A stretch of 64,000 bases of DNA from Mesorhizobium sp. (GCF_004963255.1 NZ_SUGA01000027.1:1-64000); one strand, 5' to 3'; positions 1 through 8,811 are shown, numbered from the stretch's first letter. Numbers and translations are program-made. The notes: generated by a model not told the origin, from the letters alone.

Positions 1-53
1 ATCTCCCCCCTTGTGGGGGAGATGTCCGGCAGGACAGAGGGGGGCGCGAAGGA
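1..53. repeat. Intergenic palindromic repeat, family A (single arm)
   Basis: The start of the window carries a GC-rich unit built around CTCCCCCC-TTGT-GGGGGAG followed by a CCGGC-AGGACAGAGGGGGGCGC tract. The same unit, in one or the other orientation, occurs at 10422-10588 and 49112-49279. Here only one arm is visible; a partner may lie before the window. Confidence 0.75.
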
Positions 54-115
54 ACACGGCGCTTCTCAGTCGTCCGCTGTGACAACCACTAACTCCACGA
101 TCACTTTCGCCCGGC

Positions 116-979
116 TCAATCCAGAGACAGCGCCGCGACCTCGCCCTCGCCCATGAGCGGCACATAGATGGTCGCCTTGCCATCGGTGCCGATATCGGCG
201 CTGCCCGGTTTGAACTGCACTACCGCTTCCGGCTTGCCGCCGGGCTTGTAGCTGTAAAGCGTGCCGGTCATGTAGGCCGTGGCGTAGATGGTGCCGCCCA
301 TGGCGATGACGCCGTCTAGATCGGCGAAGTTTTGCGCGCCGGGCAGCGGCGTGATCGTCTTCGTGGCGACGTCGACCGACAGCAACCCGCCGGGCTCGGC
401 GGTGCTGAAATCGGCCTTGTTGATGCCCTTCCCCCAGGACGCGACGATCAGCCTGCCGCGATCCGCGAATACGCCATTGGGCGAGGCAAGCAGCGCATCC
501 TTGACGAACAACTCCGGCTTGTCGCCGTCGATGCGGTAGATAGTGTCGGCCAGCATGTCGCTGACATAGACCTTGCCCGCGCTGTCCTCAGTCATATCGT
601 TGAGGAAGACAGAACCCGGCACGTCGATCGTCTCGACCAGCCTGCCGCTGGCGAGATCGACGACGCGCACTTTGGTGATATCGGCGGCGTAGAGCCTGCC
701 GCCGGAAATCGCCATGCCCTTGGGCGCGTCCATGCCGTCCACCCAGTGGCGCGCGATGACCTTGCCGTCCATCGACAGCAGCGACAAATAGCCATTGCCG
801 TCCGCCGCGCCGGGATCGCCGACGATGTTGGAGACGACGATGCGGTCGTTGGCGGTATCGACAAGCGCGGATTCCGGCTGCTCGAAGCCGGTGGCGCGCC
901 AGAGCTCTCCGGCCTGCGCAGCCGGAGCCGCCGCGATGCCGGCGACGGCGATGACGGTCGAAGCGATGATAGTCCTCAT
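116..979 (-). CDS. Secreted SMP-30/gluconolactonase-like beta-propeller protein
   Basis: This 287-residue protein begins with a clear signal peptide (cleavage likely after AQA near residue 23), so it is probably periplasmic. The rest is a run of short beta-rich blades with DG and NG turns, including LDGVIAMGGTIYATAY near the C-terminus, as in SMP-30/NHL six-blade propellers. Members of this fold are lactonases or ligand-binding proteins; no substrate can be read from the sequence. It is divergent from the XRE regulator at 1092, and the 112-base gap between them holds two inverted repeats, so the two may be co-regulated. Confidence is high for the fold and low for any enzymatic role. Confidence 0.75.
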   Translation of the reverse strand: MRTIIASTVIAVAGIAAAPAAQAGELWRATGFEQPESALVDTANDRIVVSNIVGDPGAADGNGYLSLLSMDGKVIARHWVDGMDAPKGMAISGGRLYAADITKVRVVDLASGRLVETIDVPGSVFLNDMTEDSAGKVYVSDMLADTIYRIDGDKPELFVKDALLASPNGVFADRGRLIVASWGKGINKADFSTAEPGGLLSVDVATKTITPLPGAQNFADLDGVIAMGGTIYATAYMTGTLYSYKPGGKPEAVVQFKPGSADIGTDGKATIYVPLMGEGEVAALSLD

Positions 980-1013
980 GGTGCTCTCCTGTGGTGACGA
1001 GGGAGAGCTAGAT

Positions 1014-1065
1014 TTTCCGATACTTTTCGGAAAGACGGTTCGAGGCTAGTATCGAGGATAGATAC
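1014..1065. promoter_or_regulatory. Putative operator region of divergent promoter
   Basis: Between the propeller gene and the XRE gene lies TTTCCGA-N6-TCGGAAA (1014-1033), a perfect 7-base inverted repeat, followed by GTATC-N7-GATAC (1049-1065). Both sit where promoters of the two divergent genes should lie. Binding by the adjacent XRE protein is an inference. Confidence 0.5.
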
Positions 1066-1091
1066 GAAATCGCAAGTAAGAGGCGCATTCC

Positions 1092-1886
1092 ATGAACAGT
1101 CCGATCTTCGAGGCGCTGAAACGGACGCTGAAGGCCAAGGGCCTGACCTACCGGACGCTGGCCGAGCGCATGGGCATTTCCGAGCCGACGGTGAAGCGGA
1201 TCTTCCATGAGCGGAACTGCAAGCTCGACCGGCTGATGGAGATCTGCGCCGCGGCGGACGTCGAGCTGGAGAACGTGCTCGGCGCGATGAATCGCGGACC
1301 GGGTCCGGCCAACCGCGTTTCGCCGGAGATCGAACGCAGGCTGGCGGCGCGGCCGGCGCTGCTCTTCGTCTTCATCATGCTGTCGGAGAAATTCACGCCC
1401 GAAGCCATCATGCGCTCGCAGGGCCTGAGCGAGGCCTCGATGTTCCTCTATCTGCGCGACCTCGAGGAACTCGGGCTGGTGGCGCTGGGGCGCGGCCTGT
1501 CGGCAAGGCTGCTCGTCGACACGCCGATCCAGTGGGATTTCGAGGGACCGCTGAAGCCGCATTTCGAGATGACCAACAAGAATTTTGTCGGCTGGGCGCT
1601 CGGCCATATGGAACAGGCCGCGACCTTCATCAGCTTTTCCCGGCGCATGCGGCCGCAAACGGCCGAGATGCTGCGCCGCGAGGCCGACGAGCTCGCCGAA
1701 CGCGCCCGGCTGCTTGCCCATCACGACCAGCACACCACGCCCGAGGACCAGCTCACCGGCTACAAATGGACCTTCGCCTTCGGCGCCACACCGTTTCCCG
1801 CGATCATGCCGATCGGGCCGCATCCTCGTGATGCGGGTGCCCAGGCCGCCCCTCCTGCAAAGGGACGCCGCCCCTTGCCGGCCTGA
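1092..1886 (+). CDS. XRE-family transcriptional regulator
   Basis: This 264-residue protein has an N-terminal helix-turn-helix of the XRE/Cro type at about residues 17-60 (YRTLAERMGISEPTVKRIF, then KLDRLMEICAAADVELENV). The remaining 200 residues are a ligand- or partner-binding region that I do not recognise; residues 85-145 may form a second winged-helix-like segment (LRDLEELGLVALG). The ATG at 1092 follows an AAGAGGCG ribosome site. It lies divergent from the SMP-30-like gene with dyad symmetry between them, which suggests that it controls itself and its neighbour. The C-terminal tail is rich in proline and basic residues. Confidence 0.8.
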   Translation: MNSPIFEALKRTLKAKGLTYRTLAERMGISEPTVKRIFHERNCKLDRLMEICAAADVELENVLGAMNRGPGPANRVSPEIERRLAARPALLFVFIMLSEKFTPEAIMRSQGLSEASMFLYLRDLEELGLVALGRGLSARLLVDTPIQWDFEGPLKPHFEMTNKNFVGWALGHMEQAATFISFSRRMRPQTAEMLRREADELAERARLLAHHDQHTTPEDQLTGYKWTFAFGATPFPAIMPIGPHPRDAGAQAAPPAKGRRPLPA

Positions 1887-2095
1887 CCAATCATCTTGAG
1901 CAGGATTGCATCTGGCGGTCGAGCTTGTCGCGCGCCGCTCCGTCGGCGCGGACTGCCGCCATCTTCGCCATCGCATGCGCCAGCGACGCCGACCGAGCCC
2001 GTTGGGCACATCGGGATAGAGTAGAAATCCGGCATCAACATTCATGATAGAATTCGCGCACTGATTTGCCGGACAGTGGTGGGCGGGTTTGCCGA

Positions 2096-3493
2096 ATGCG
2101 AAATCGAAGTGATCCAATGCCGACCGCGCCAACACTCGAGCTTCGCCGCCATTCGCGTCTGCAAAAATTGCGCCAGCGCGCAGAACGGCAAGGTGCTGGA
2201 TTGCAGTTCTGGGCGCGTACCGCATCGCTCGCCGTGATCTCCTGCTTTTTTTCATTGATCAGCCGCTGGGATGCCGCGCTGCTCTTCGTGCTGGCGGGCC
2301 TCGTGCTGTTCCAGCTCGTCGGCCTGATCCAGTTTCTCTTTGCGCGCCGCCCCACGGCGCCATGGTGGATCGGTTATCTCGTCGGCACGCTGGACATAAT
2401 TCTTTTGACCGTTCTGCTGGTAACGCCCAACCCGTTTTCCCCCGAGGTCACGCCGGCTGCGATGCAACTGCGAGAGGGCAGCTTCAAATTCCTGCTGATT
2501 TTCGTATGCCTTGGCGCGCTGACCCTTTCGCCACGTTTGGCGCTCTATCTCGGCGCGCTCGCCGCTTTGACGTGGGCGATCGGGGTGGGATGGGTGGTTT
2601 TTCATCCGGCAACAGTCATTCCGGCGACGAACCTCTATTCGCTGCCGATGACAGAGCGACTGAACCTCTATCTCAACCCCAACTTCGTCGATACATTCGC
2701 GCAGGCAACCAACGTGCTGGTTGTGTTGATCATCGGCGCGATCATGGCGCTGGTGGTCTCTCGTTCCCGACGTCTGTCGGAAGACTATGTCAAGGCGGAG
2801 CGCGCCCGCGCCAATCTCGCCCGGCATTTTTCGCCCAACGTCGTCGACCAGCTCGCCGCGGATGACGAGCCCTTCGGCCCGGTCCGCCGGCAGGATATCG
2901 CGGTGCTGTTCGCGGACGTCGTCGGCTTCACAAACTATTCCGAGAATAATCCGGCCGAAGCAGTGTTCGAACTTCTGCGTCAGTTCCACCGCCGCATGGA
3001 GCAGGTCGTCTTCGACCACAATGGCACCGTCGACAATTATATCGGCGATTGCATCATGGCGACATTCGGGGTTCCGCAAACCAGCCATGACGACGCGACC
3101 CGGGCCATCAAGTGCGCTGAAGCGATGGTCACCGCTGTCGAAGCATGGAATGTGCAGCGTGTGTCCAGGGGATACCCGTCGCTGGACATTCGCATCGGTG
3201 CACAATATGGCGCAGTCGTCATCGGCGCGGTCGGCAGCGAGCGCAATCTGTCGTTCGCGGTGGTTGGCGACACCGTCAATGTCGCCAGCCGTTTGCAGTC
3301 GCTCTGCCGCGAGCTTCGGGCGAATATTTGCTTTGGGTCACGACTGATAGAGGCCGCAAAGGCGGAATCGCCCACGACACAGTTGAATGCGAGCGATCAT
3401 GGGCCGGTGAGCGTCCGCGGCCGGGACGAACCGGTCCATGTCTGGGTCGAGCACAGAGCCGAGGACCAAGGCGCTGTTGCGGTTTCATCGTGA
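2096..3493 (+). CDS. Membrane-anchored class III adenylate/guanylate cyclase
   Basis: The N-terminal half has about six hydrophobic segments (near residues 42-222), so the protein sits in the inner membrane. The C-terminal half is a class III nucleotide cyclase domain: VLFADVVGFTNYSE supplies the first metal aspartate (near 274), NYIGDCIMATFG the second (near 318), and VVGDTVNVASRL the transition-state Asn/Arg. It would make cAMP or cGMP from the nucleoside triphosphate in the cytoplasm. The usual lysine before YIGD, which contacts adenine, is Asn here, so base specificity or activity may differ. Start choice is uncertain: ATG at 2096 and 2117 are both possible and a TTG at 2066 is in frame. 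It stands alone between an XRE gene and the CHAD/CYTH pair. Confidence 0.85.
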   Translation: MRNRSDPMPTAPTLELRRHSRLQKLRQRAERQGAGLQFWARTASLAVISCFFSLISRWDAALLFVLAGLVLFQLVGLIQFLFARRPTAPWWIGYLVGTLDIILLTVLLVTPNPFSPEVTPAAMQLREGSFKFLLIFVCLGALTLSPRLALYLGALAALTWAIGVGWVVFHPATVIPATNLYSLPMTERLNLYLNPNFVDTFAQATNVLVVLIIGAIMALVVSRSRRLSEDYVKAERARANLARHFSPNVVDQLAADDEPFGPVRRQDIAVLFADVVGFTNYSENNPAEAVFELLRQFHRRMEQVVFDHNGTVDNYIGDCIMATFGVPQTSHDDATRAIKCAEAMVTAVEAWNVQRVSRGYPSLDIRIGAQYGAVVIGAVGSERNLSFAVVGDTVNVASRLQSLCRELRANICFGSRLIEAAKAESPTTQLNASDHGPVSVRGRDEPVHVWVEHRAEDQGAVAVSS

Positions 3494-3599
3494 TACAGGC
3501 GCCATGCGAAACGCCTGCGCCGGCGGCCGATCTCGGTAGGCCACGCCATAGGCATGTCCTGACCCAGGCCGAAAGCCATCACGTGCATGAGCGCCGCGA

Positions 3600-4532
3600 T
3601 CAGGCCGCTTTTGCTTCTTCCTGCGGCGCGGCGAGGTCGTCGCGCGCCTTGCGGGCCAGTCTTTTGGCCGAGCGCTTGGGACTGTCGCCGAACAGCTCGG
3701 CGGCAGCGGCGAGGCAGGCCTTGGTCAGGCTCTTCTCGGAGCGCTTCAAGAGCTTGCGCAGAAGCTTCGTTTCGTCGGGGGGGCCGAGCGGCTCGCCCTT
3801 GGCGTCGAGCAGAGCGCGGATGACGAAAACGTCGTGCAATTCGCCGAGCTGCTCGCCGAGCCTGTCGACCGCCTTGCGGCGCGCCTTGATCGGCGTCGGC
3901 CACAGGCGGCCGAGCAGCGACAGATGCATGGAGTGCGCCTTGGCCGCCTTGCGCAGGTTGTGAAAATCCTCGTCCTCGCCGCGCGCCTCCGCCTTGTCCA
4001 GCGCCTTCTTCGCCCGCCGCAAGGTGGCGCGGGCGCCGTCGGCCAGGATATCGGCCGCCTGTTCCGGCTGGTCGGGCAGCGCCAGCCGGTCGATGCGCTC
4101 CAGTCCCTCCCGGCACGCGGCTATCGCCGCATTGATGGCGGCGTCGAGGCCGGGACCGGCATGGAGCTCGTGCTGGCGCAGCACCAGCCGTTCGCGCACG
4201 GGATCCAGGCCGCCGCCGGCCGATTGCTCCGGAAAGGCATCGGCGAGACGATCGACGGTCTCGATGAGGGCCGTCGCCTCACGCGGGCCGGCGAGCAGCG
4301 CCGAGACTTGCTTATAGCATTCGTTCTCGGTCTGGCAGAACGGTTCGTCCCCGGAACGAACCAGGCGCAGCAAGGCGCGCACGCTCTTCAGCCGCTTGCG
4401 GCATTTGTGCAGGCCCTGCTCCGGCTTCTCGCGCGCCGTCTCGAGATGGCTGATGGCCCTGCCGATCTCGTCGGCCAATATGCGCCTGACCTCGCCGGTC
4501 AGCGGCAAGCGCGGATCGATGCGGAAGCTCAT
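3600..4532 (-). CDS. CHAD domain protein
   Basis: This 310-residue, almost wholly helical protein is rich in conserved His, Arg and Lys. GLHKCRKRLKSVRALLRLVR near residues 40-60 and FHNLRKAAKAHSMHL near 200 are the paired helical signatures of the CHAD domain, which binds inorganic polyphosphate in studied members. The C-terminus is a lysine- and alanine-rich tail. It overlaps the CYTH gene by four bases (its ATG lies within the upstream stop), so the two are translationally coupled. CYTH and CHAD domains are often fused in one protein; here they are split. The role in polyphosphate binding is inferred from the family. Confidence 0.85.
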   Translation of the reverse strand: MSFRIDPRLPLTGEVRRILADEIGRAISHLETAREKPEQGLHKCRKRLKSVRALLRLVRSGDEPFCQTENECYKQVSALLAGPREATALIETVDRLADAFPEQSAGGGLDPVRERLVLRQHELHAGPGLDAAINAAIAACREGLERIDRLALPDQPEQAADILADGARATLRRAKKALDKAEARGEDEDFHNLRKAAKAHSMHLSLLGRLWPTPIKARRKAVDRLGEQLGELHDVFVIRALLDAKGEPLGPPDETKLLRKLLKRSEKSLTKACLAAAAELFGDSPKRSAKRLARKARDDLAAPQEEAKAA

Positions 4533-5002
4533 GCGGCGATCTCCGGTATCCCCCCGAGGGCCAGCGACGCGTTGTAGAACCTCGACTCGCCGGTGACCTC
4601 GCGACCGAGCCAGTCGGGCAGCATTTCGTCAGATACGTCCTCCGGCGTCTCCAGCTCCGCGATCACCAAACCCGCGAGCTTGCCGCCGAAAACATCGACT
4701 TCATAGAGATAGCCACGGTGTCTAACATGGTGGCGTGTCTTCTCGATGACACGTCCGATGGCAAAGGCCATCAATTCCTCGGCCTCGGCAAGCGGGATCG
4801 AATATTCGAATTCATCGCGTTCGCGCGCCCTGACGCCGAACTTCAACGTCAGCTCGGCGGAGCGCCCGTCTGAGATGCGCACGCGCACGGTGCGGCCGGG
4901 CTGGGCGGCGACATAGAACTGGCGAATGCGGATCTCCGCCTCGACCTCGTCTCGCCAAGCGGAGCTGGAGACCAGGAACTTGCGCTCGACTTCCTTGCCC
5001 AT
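4529..5002 (-). CDS. CYTH domain triphosphate tunnel protein
   Basis: This 157-residue protein opens with EVERKFLV, the ExExK metal- and phosphate-binding signature of the CYTH superfamily. Alternating charged beta strands follow (IRIRQFYVA, VRVRISDG, AELTLKFG), as expected for the eight-strand tunnel that cleaves triphosphates or forms adenylate. The length matches short single-domain bacterial members, usually inorganic triphosphatases. It is the first gene of a two-gene unit with the CHAD protein and starts close to the tandem palindromes at 5050-5085, opposite the TetR/CerR-type regulator. The precise substrate is not deducible. Confidence 0.88.
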   Translation of the reverse strand: MGKEVERKFLVSSSAWRDEVEAEIRIRQFYVAAQPGRTVRVRISDGRSAELTLKFGVRARERDEFEYSIPLAEAEELMAFAIGRVIEKTRHHVRHRGYLYEVDVFGGKLAGLVIAELETPEDVSDEMLPDWLGREVTGESRFYNASLALGGIPEIAA

Positions 5003-5049
5003 GGCCGCGCACTAAAGCCTGTGGGGGACGGGAAGGCAAGCCGACTCCG

Positions 5050-5085
5050 AAGTCAAATTTGACTTTAATCAATCGATTGATTAAA
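5050..5085. promoter_or_regulatory. Tandem palindromes in the CYTH / TetR divergent promoter
   Basis: Two perfect palindromes abut: a 16-base one at 5050-5065 (half AAGTCAAA) and a 22-base one at 5064-5085 (half TTTAATCAATC). TTGACT at 5059-5064 can act as a -35 for the rightward TetR/CerR gene, and its mirror image serves the leftward CYTH-CHAD unit. The 22-base dyad is the size expected for a TetR-family dimer site. Confidence 0.65.
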
Positions 5086-5094
5086 AGCCGGGAC

Positions 5095-5799
5095 ATGGAA
5101 AATCAATCTAGCGCGAAAAGGCAGCAGCGCGAGGCCACCACCGCCGAGCAGACGCGTGCGGCACTGGTGCACGCGGCGCTCAAGCTGTTCGGGCGGCAGG
5201 GGTTCGACGGCACGTCGACGCGCCAGATCGCGGCGGAAGCCAAGGCCAATATAGGCTCGATCGCCTATCATTTCGGCGGCAAGGAGGGCCTGCGCGCCGC
5301 CGCTGCCGACTTCATCGTCGAAACCATCCAGGGCATCGCCGGCCAGGCGCTGGGCGGCGCCCAGGCGACCGTCACGGCAAGCCCGGAAGCCGCCCGGGCA
5401 CAGCTCTTCGCCGCGCTGGAGCGGATGGTGGGCTTTGTCGTCGTCAGTCCGCAGGCGGGCGAGATCGTACAATTCGTACTTCGCGAGCTGTCGCACCCGA
5501 CCGCCGCGCTCGACCGCATCTATGCCGGCGTCTTCGAGCCGACGCATCGCCGGCTGTGCCAGATCTGGGAACAGGCGACCGGCGAGCCGGCCGAGAGCGA
5601 GGCAACCCGGCTCACCGTTTTCACGTTGATCGGCCAGGTCATCTATTTCCGCATCGGCCGCGAAGCGGTGATGCGCCGGATGGGCTGGCGCGAGATCGGC
5701 GAGAAAGAGGCCGCCAAGGTGGTGGCGGTCACGACCGGCAATCTCAGGGCAATGCTGGCGGCGCGCGATGCGCCGGCCGGCAAGAAGGGCAAATCATGA
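5095..5799 (+). CDS. TetR/CerR-family transcriptional regulator
   Basis: This 234-residue protein has the TetR helix-turn-helix near residues 15-60 (ALVHAALKLFGRQGFDGTSTRQIAAEA, then GSIAYHFGGKEGLRAA). The C-terminal ligand domain resembles the CerR/YbiH group (DUF1956), whose members repress a linked HlyD/ABC-2 efflux operon. The ATG at 5095 is preferred to an in-frame TTG at 5059, which would begin inside the palindromes. Its stop overlaps the start of the HlyD-like gene (ATGA), so regulator and pump are one transcript. Autoregulation through 5064-5085 is the likely arrangement. Confidence 0.88.
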   Translation: MENQSSAKRQQREATTAEQTRAALVHAALKLFGRQGFDGTSTRQIAAEAKANIGSIAYHFGGKEGLRAAAADFIVETIQGIAGQALGGAQATVTASPEAARAQLFAALERMVGFVVVSPQAGEIVQFVLRELSHPTAALDRIYAGVFEPTHRRLCQIWEQATGEPAESEATRLTVFTLIGQVIYFRIGREAVMRRMGWREIGEKEAAKVVAVTTGNLRAMLAARDAPAGKKGKS

Positions 5800-6761
5800 G
5801 CTTTCTCTGTTCGTTGCCGCTCGCGGCCCAACTGTTCGGCGCCTGCGCGCCGGCGGCACCCCTCGCCGTCGGCTATGTCGAGGGCGAATATGTGCTGATG
5901 GCACCGATCGAAGTGGCCCAGGTGGCGACGGTGACGGTCAGGCGCGGCGACCGCGTCGAGACCGGCGCGGCAGTGGCGACGTTGGAAGACGCCGATGCCA
6001 AGATCGAGGTGGCGCAGGCCGAGGCCGCGCTTGCCCAGGCACAGGCGCAGCTTGCCGACCTGCAGGTCGGCAAGCGTTCGGAAGAGATCGCCGTGCTCAA
6101 GGCCGAGGTCGACATGGCAAAAGCCCAGGCCGCCGACGCCAAGCGCAAATATGACCGCGCCAGCGACCTCTATAAGCGCGGCACCGGCACGCAGGCCGAT
6201 TACGACACCGCCTCGGCTTCGCTGGAGACGGCCAATGCCCAGGTCGGCCAGGCGGAAGCCAATCTCGCCGTCGGCAACCTGCCGGCGCGCCCCGAGACGA
6301 TCAAGGCCGCCGACAACCAGGTCAAGCAGGCGCAGTCGGCCCTGCGGCAGGCTGAGTGGCGGCTGTCGAAGCGGGTGCTGACGGCGCCCTCGCCCGGACG
6401 CATCAACGACGTGATCCGCAATCCCGGCGACACGGCCGGGCCGACCGCGCCGGTGATCTCGATGCTGCCGGATGGTGCCGTGAAGCTCAGCGTCTATGTG
6501 CCCGAAAGCGCGTTCTCGTCGGTCAAGGTCGGCAGCGAGCTTAATGTCCATTGCGACGGCTGCGCGGCGGGGCTGAAGGCGCGCGTCAGCTATGTCTCGC
6601 CCGATCCGGAATTCACGCCGCCGGTGATCTACTCGCCCGAGAACCGGCAGAAGCTGGTCTATCTCGTCGAGGCGCGGCCGGAGGGCGATGCCGGGCCGCT
6701 GCAGCCCGGCCAGATCGTCGATGTCGACTTGGCGGATATCGGGACGGATCTCGGGCAATGA
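5796..6761 (+). CDS. HlyD-family periplasmic adaptor of ABC efflux system
   Basis: This 321-residue membrane fusion protein has a short hydrophobic N-terminus that ends in FGAC, possibly a weak lipobox, then two biotinyl-lipoyl-like half motifs (VTVRRGDRVETGAAVATL near the N-terminus, KRVLTAPSPGRINDV later). Between them is a long alanine- and glutamine-rich coiled-coil hairpin at about residues 70-180. The C-terminal beta barrel follows (VKLSVYVPESAFSSVKVG). It would link the inner-membrane ABC pump to the outer membrane. It overlaps both neighbours by four bases, which places it in a regulator-adaptor-ATPase-permease operon like the YbhGFSR system of enterobacteria. Confidence 0.88.
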   Translation: MSFLCSLPLAAQLFGACAPAAPLAVGYVEGEYVLMAPIEVAQVATVTVRRGDRVETGAAVATLEDADAKIEVAQAEAALAQAQAQLADLQVGKRSEEIAVLKAEVDMAKAQAADAKRKYDRASDLYKRGTGTQADYDTASASLETANAQVGQAEANLAVGNLPARPETIKAADNQVKQAQSALRQAEWRLSKRVLTAPSPGRINDVIRNPGDTAGPTAPVISMLPDGAVKLSVYVPESAFSSVKVGSELNVHCDGCAAGLKARVSYVSPDPEFTPPVIYSPENRQKLVYLVEARPEGDAGPLQPGQIVDVDLADIGTDLGQ

Positions 6762-7678
6762 ACGCCATCGACGTCCGCGGCCTGGTCAAGCGCTTCGGCG
6801 ACAAGACCGTCGTCGACCATGTGACGATGACGGTCGCCGAAGGCGAGATCGTCGGCTTCCTCGGGCCGAACGGCTCGGGCAAGACGACGACCATCCGCAT
6901 CATGTGCGGGCTTTTGACGCCGGACGAGGGCGACGGCACGGTGCTGGGCTTCGACATCCGCACCGACGCGCTCAAGATCAAGCGCGAAGTCGGCTACATG
7001 ACGCAGAAATTCTCGTTCTACGAGGATCTGACGATCGGCGAGAACCTCGAATTCGTGGCGCGGCTCTACCAGCTGAAGCCGGTCGAGCACTATGTGGCCA
7101 GGACATTGGAGGAGCTCGGCCTGGCGAGCCGCCGCAACCAGCTGGCCGGCACGCTTTCCGGCGGCTGGAAGCAGCGGCTGGCGCTGGCGGCCTGCATCAT
7201 GCACAAGCCGAAGCTGCTTCTGCTCGACGAGCCGACGGCCGGGGTCGATCCGAAGGCGCGGCGCGAGTTCTGGGACGAGATCCATCGCCTCGCCGGCGGC
7301 GGCCTGACGGTGCTCGTCTCCACCCATTACATGGACGAGGCCGAGCGCTGCCACCGCATCAGCTACATCTCCTACGGCAAGATGCTCGCAACCGGCACGG
7401 TCGACGAGGTGGTGAGGAATGCCGGGCTGACCACGTTCGTGCTGCATGGGCCGGGGCTCGACCACGTCGCCCAGGCGCTGCAGGGCAGGCCCGGCGTCGA
7501 CCAGGTGGCACCGTTCGGCGCGACGCTGCATGTCGTCGGCTCCGACAAGGCGGCGCTGGAAAAGGCGCTCGCCGACGTCGAGAAGGAGCACAAGGACGTG
7601 ACGGTGACGCCGGGCGAGACCAGCCTCGAGGATGTGTTCATTCAGTTCATGTCCGGCTCGAAGGACAATATGGCATGA
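6758..7678 (+). CDS. ABC-2 type efflux transporter ATP-binding protein
   Basis: This 306-residue ATPase has Walker A GPNGSGKTTT at residues 36-45, a Q-loop at MTQKF, signature LSGGWKQRLALA, Walker B LLLLDEPTAG, and the H-loop in VSTHYMDEAERC. The C-terminal extension after residue 230 is typical of drug/antibiotic exporters of the CcmA/DrrA class. It powers the permease encoded next; its ATG overlaps the stop of the adaptor gene and its own stop overlaps the permease start. No abnormal residues were seen in the catalytic motifs. Confidence 0.93.
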   Translation: MNAIDVRGLVKRFGDKTVVDHVTMTVAEGEIVGFLGPNGSGKTTTIRIMCGLLTPDEGDGTVLGFDIRTDALKIKREVGYMTQKFSFYEDLTIGENLEFVARLYQLKPVEHYVARTLEELGLASRRNQLAGTLSGGWKQRLALAACIMHKPKLLLLDEPTAGVDPKARREFWDEIHRLAGGGLTVLVSTHYMDEAERCHRISYISYGKMLATGTVDEVVRNAGLTTFVLHGPGLDHVAQALQGRPGVDQVAPFGATLHVVGSDKAALEKALADVEKEHKDVTVTPGETSLEDVFIQFMSGSKDNMA

Positions 7679-8811
7679 ACGCTGTCTTCTCCTTCGCCAG
7701 GCTGGGCGCGCTGCTCATCAAGGAGTTCATCCAGATGCGGCGCGACCGCATCACCTTCGCCATGATGCTGGGCGTGCCGCTGATGCAGCTCGTGCTGTTC
7801 GGCTTTGCGATCAACAACGACCCGAAGAGCCTGCCGGCCGCACTTGTGGCGACCAGCAGCGATCCCTACACGCGGGCGATGGTCTCGGCGCTGCAGACCA
7901 CCGGCTACTACCGCTTCGACCATGTCGCGCAAAGCGCTGAGGAAGCCGAGTTCCTGATGGCGCGCGGCGACGTCTCCTTCGTCGTCACCATTCCCGCCGA
8001 TTTCGCGCGCCGTGTCGAGCGCGGCGACAACCCGCAGATCCTGATCGAGGCCGACGCCACCGACCCGTCCGTCGCCAGCGGTGCCATCTCCACGCTCAGC
8101 ACCGTTGCCGGCCAGGCGCTGCTGAGAGCCCAGGGCACCCAGCACGCGGCCAGGGAAGCGGCGCGCGGCCAGCTCGATGTCGTCGTGCACCGGCGCTACA
8201 ATCCTGAAGGCGTCTCGCAATACAACATCGTGCCCGGCCTGCTCGGCGTCATCCTGCAGATGACCATGGTGATGATGACGGCGATGGCGCTGACCCGGGA
8301 AACCGAGCGCGGCACGATGGAAAACCTTCTGGCCATGCCCTCGAGCCCGCTGGAGATCATGCTGGGCAAGGTGCTGCCTTACCTCGTGGTCGGCGCCGTG
8401 CAGGTGGTGGTGGTGCTGGTGGCGGCGAAGCTTTTGTTCGGCATCCCCTTCGTCGGCAGCCTGACGCTGCTGCTGTCCTCGGTGCTGGTCTTCGTGCTTT
8501 CGCTGGTGTTGCTCGGCTATACGATCTCGACCATGGCCCGCTCGCAGATGCAGGCCATGCAGCTGACCTTCTTCTTTTTCCTGCCGTCGCTGCTGCTCTC
8601 CGGCTTCATGTTCCCCTATCGCGGCATGCCGGGCTGGGCGCAGAGCCTTGGCGAGATCTTTCCGCTGACGCATTTCCTGCGCATCACCCGCGCGGTCATG
8701 CTGAAGAGCGCCGAGCTGCCGGCGGTGGCGACGGAAATCGGCTGGCTGGCGGTGTTCGTGGCGCTGTTTGCCGGATTCGCGCTGGTGCGGTTCAGGCGGA
8801 CTTTGGATTAG
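7675..8811 (+). CDS. ABC-2 type efflux transporter permease
   Basis: This 378-residue inner-membrane protein has one N-terminal membrane segment (near residues 29-50), a large periplasmic loop of about 130 residues, and five hydrophobic segments from about residue 185 to the C-terminus. The motif ETERGTMENLLAMPSSPLEIMLGKVLPY is a hallmark of ABC-2 permeases of the YhhJ/YbhS type. It ends the TetR-HlyD-ATPase-permease operon. The stop codon shares bases with the stop of the convergent hypothetical gene at 8808-9233. The substrate is unknown. Confidence 0.92.
   Translation: MNAVFSFARLGALLIKEFIQMRRDRITFAMMLGVPLMQLVLFGFAINNDPKSLPAALVATSSDPYTRAMVSALQTTGYYRFDHVAQSAEEAEFLMARGDVSFVVTIPADFARRVERGDNPQILIEADATDPSVASGAISTLSTVAGQALLRAQGTQHAAREAARGQLDVVVHRRYNPEGVSQYNIVPGLLGVILQMTMVMMTAMALTRETERGTMENLLAMPSSPLEIMLGKVLPYLVVGAVQVVVVLVAAKLLFGIPFVGSLTLLLSSVLVFVLSLVLLGYTISTMARSQMQAMQLTFFFFLPSLLLSGFMFPYRGMPGWAQSLGEIFPLTHFLRITRAVMLKSAELPAVATEIGWLAVFVALFAGFALVRFRRTLD

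Noticed and set aside
3397..3588. Minus-strand frame beginning MHVMAFGLGQDM
   Set aside because: It overlaps the 3' end of the cyclase gene in antisense and has no clear ribosome site; I could not support it as a gene.
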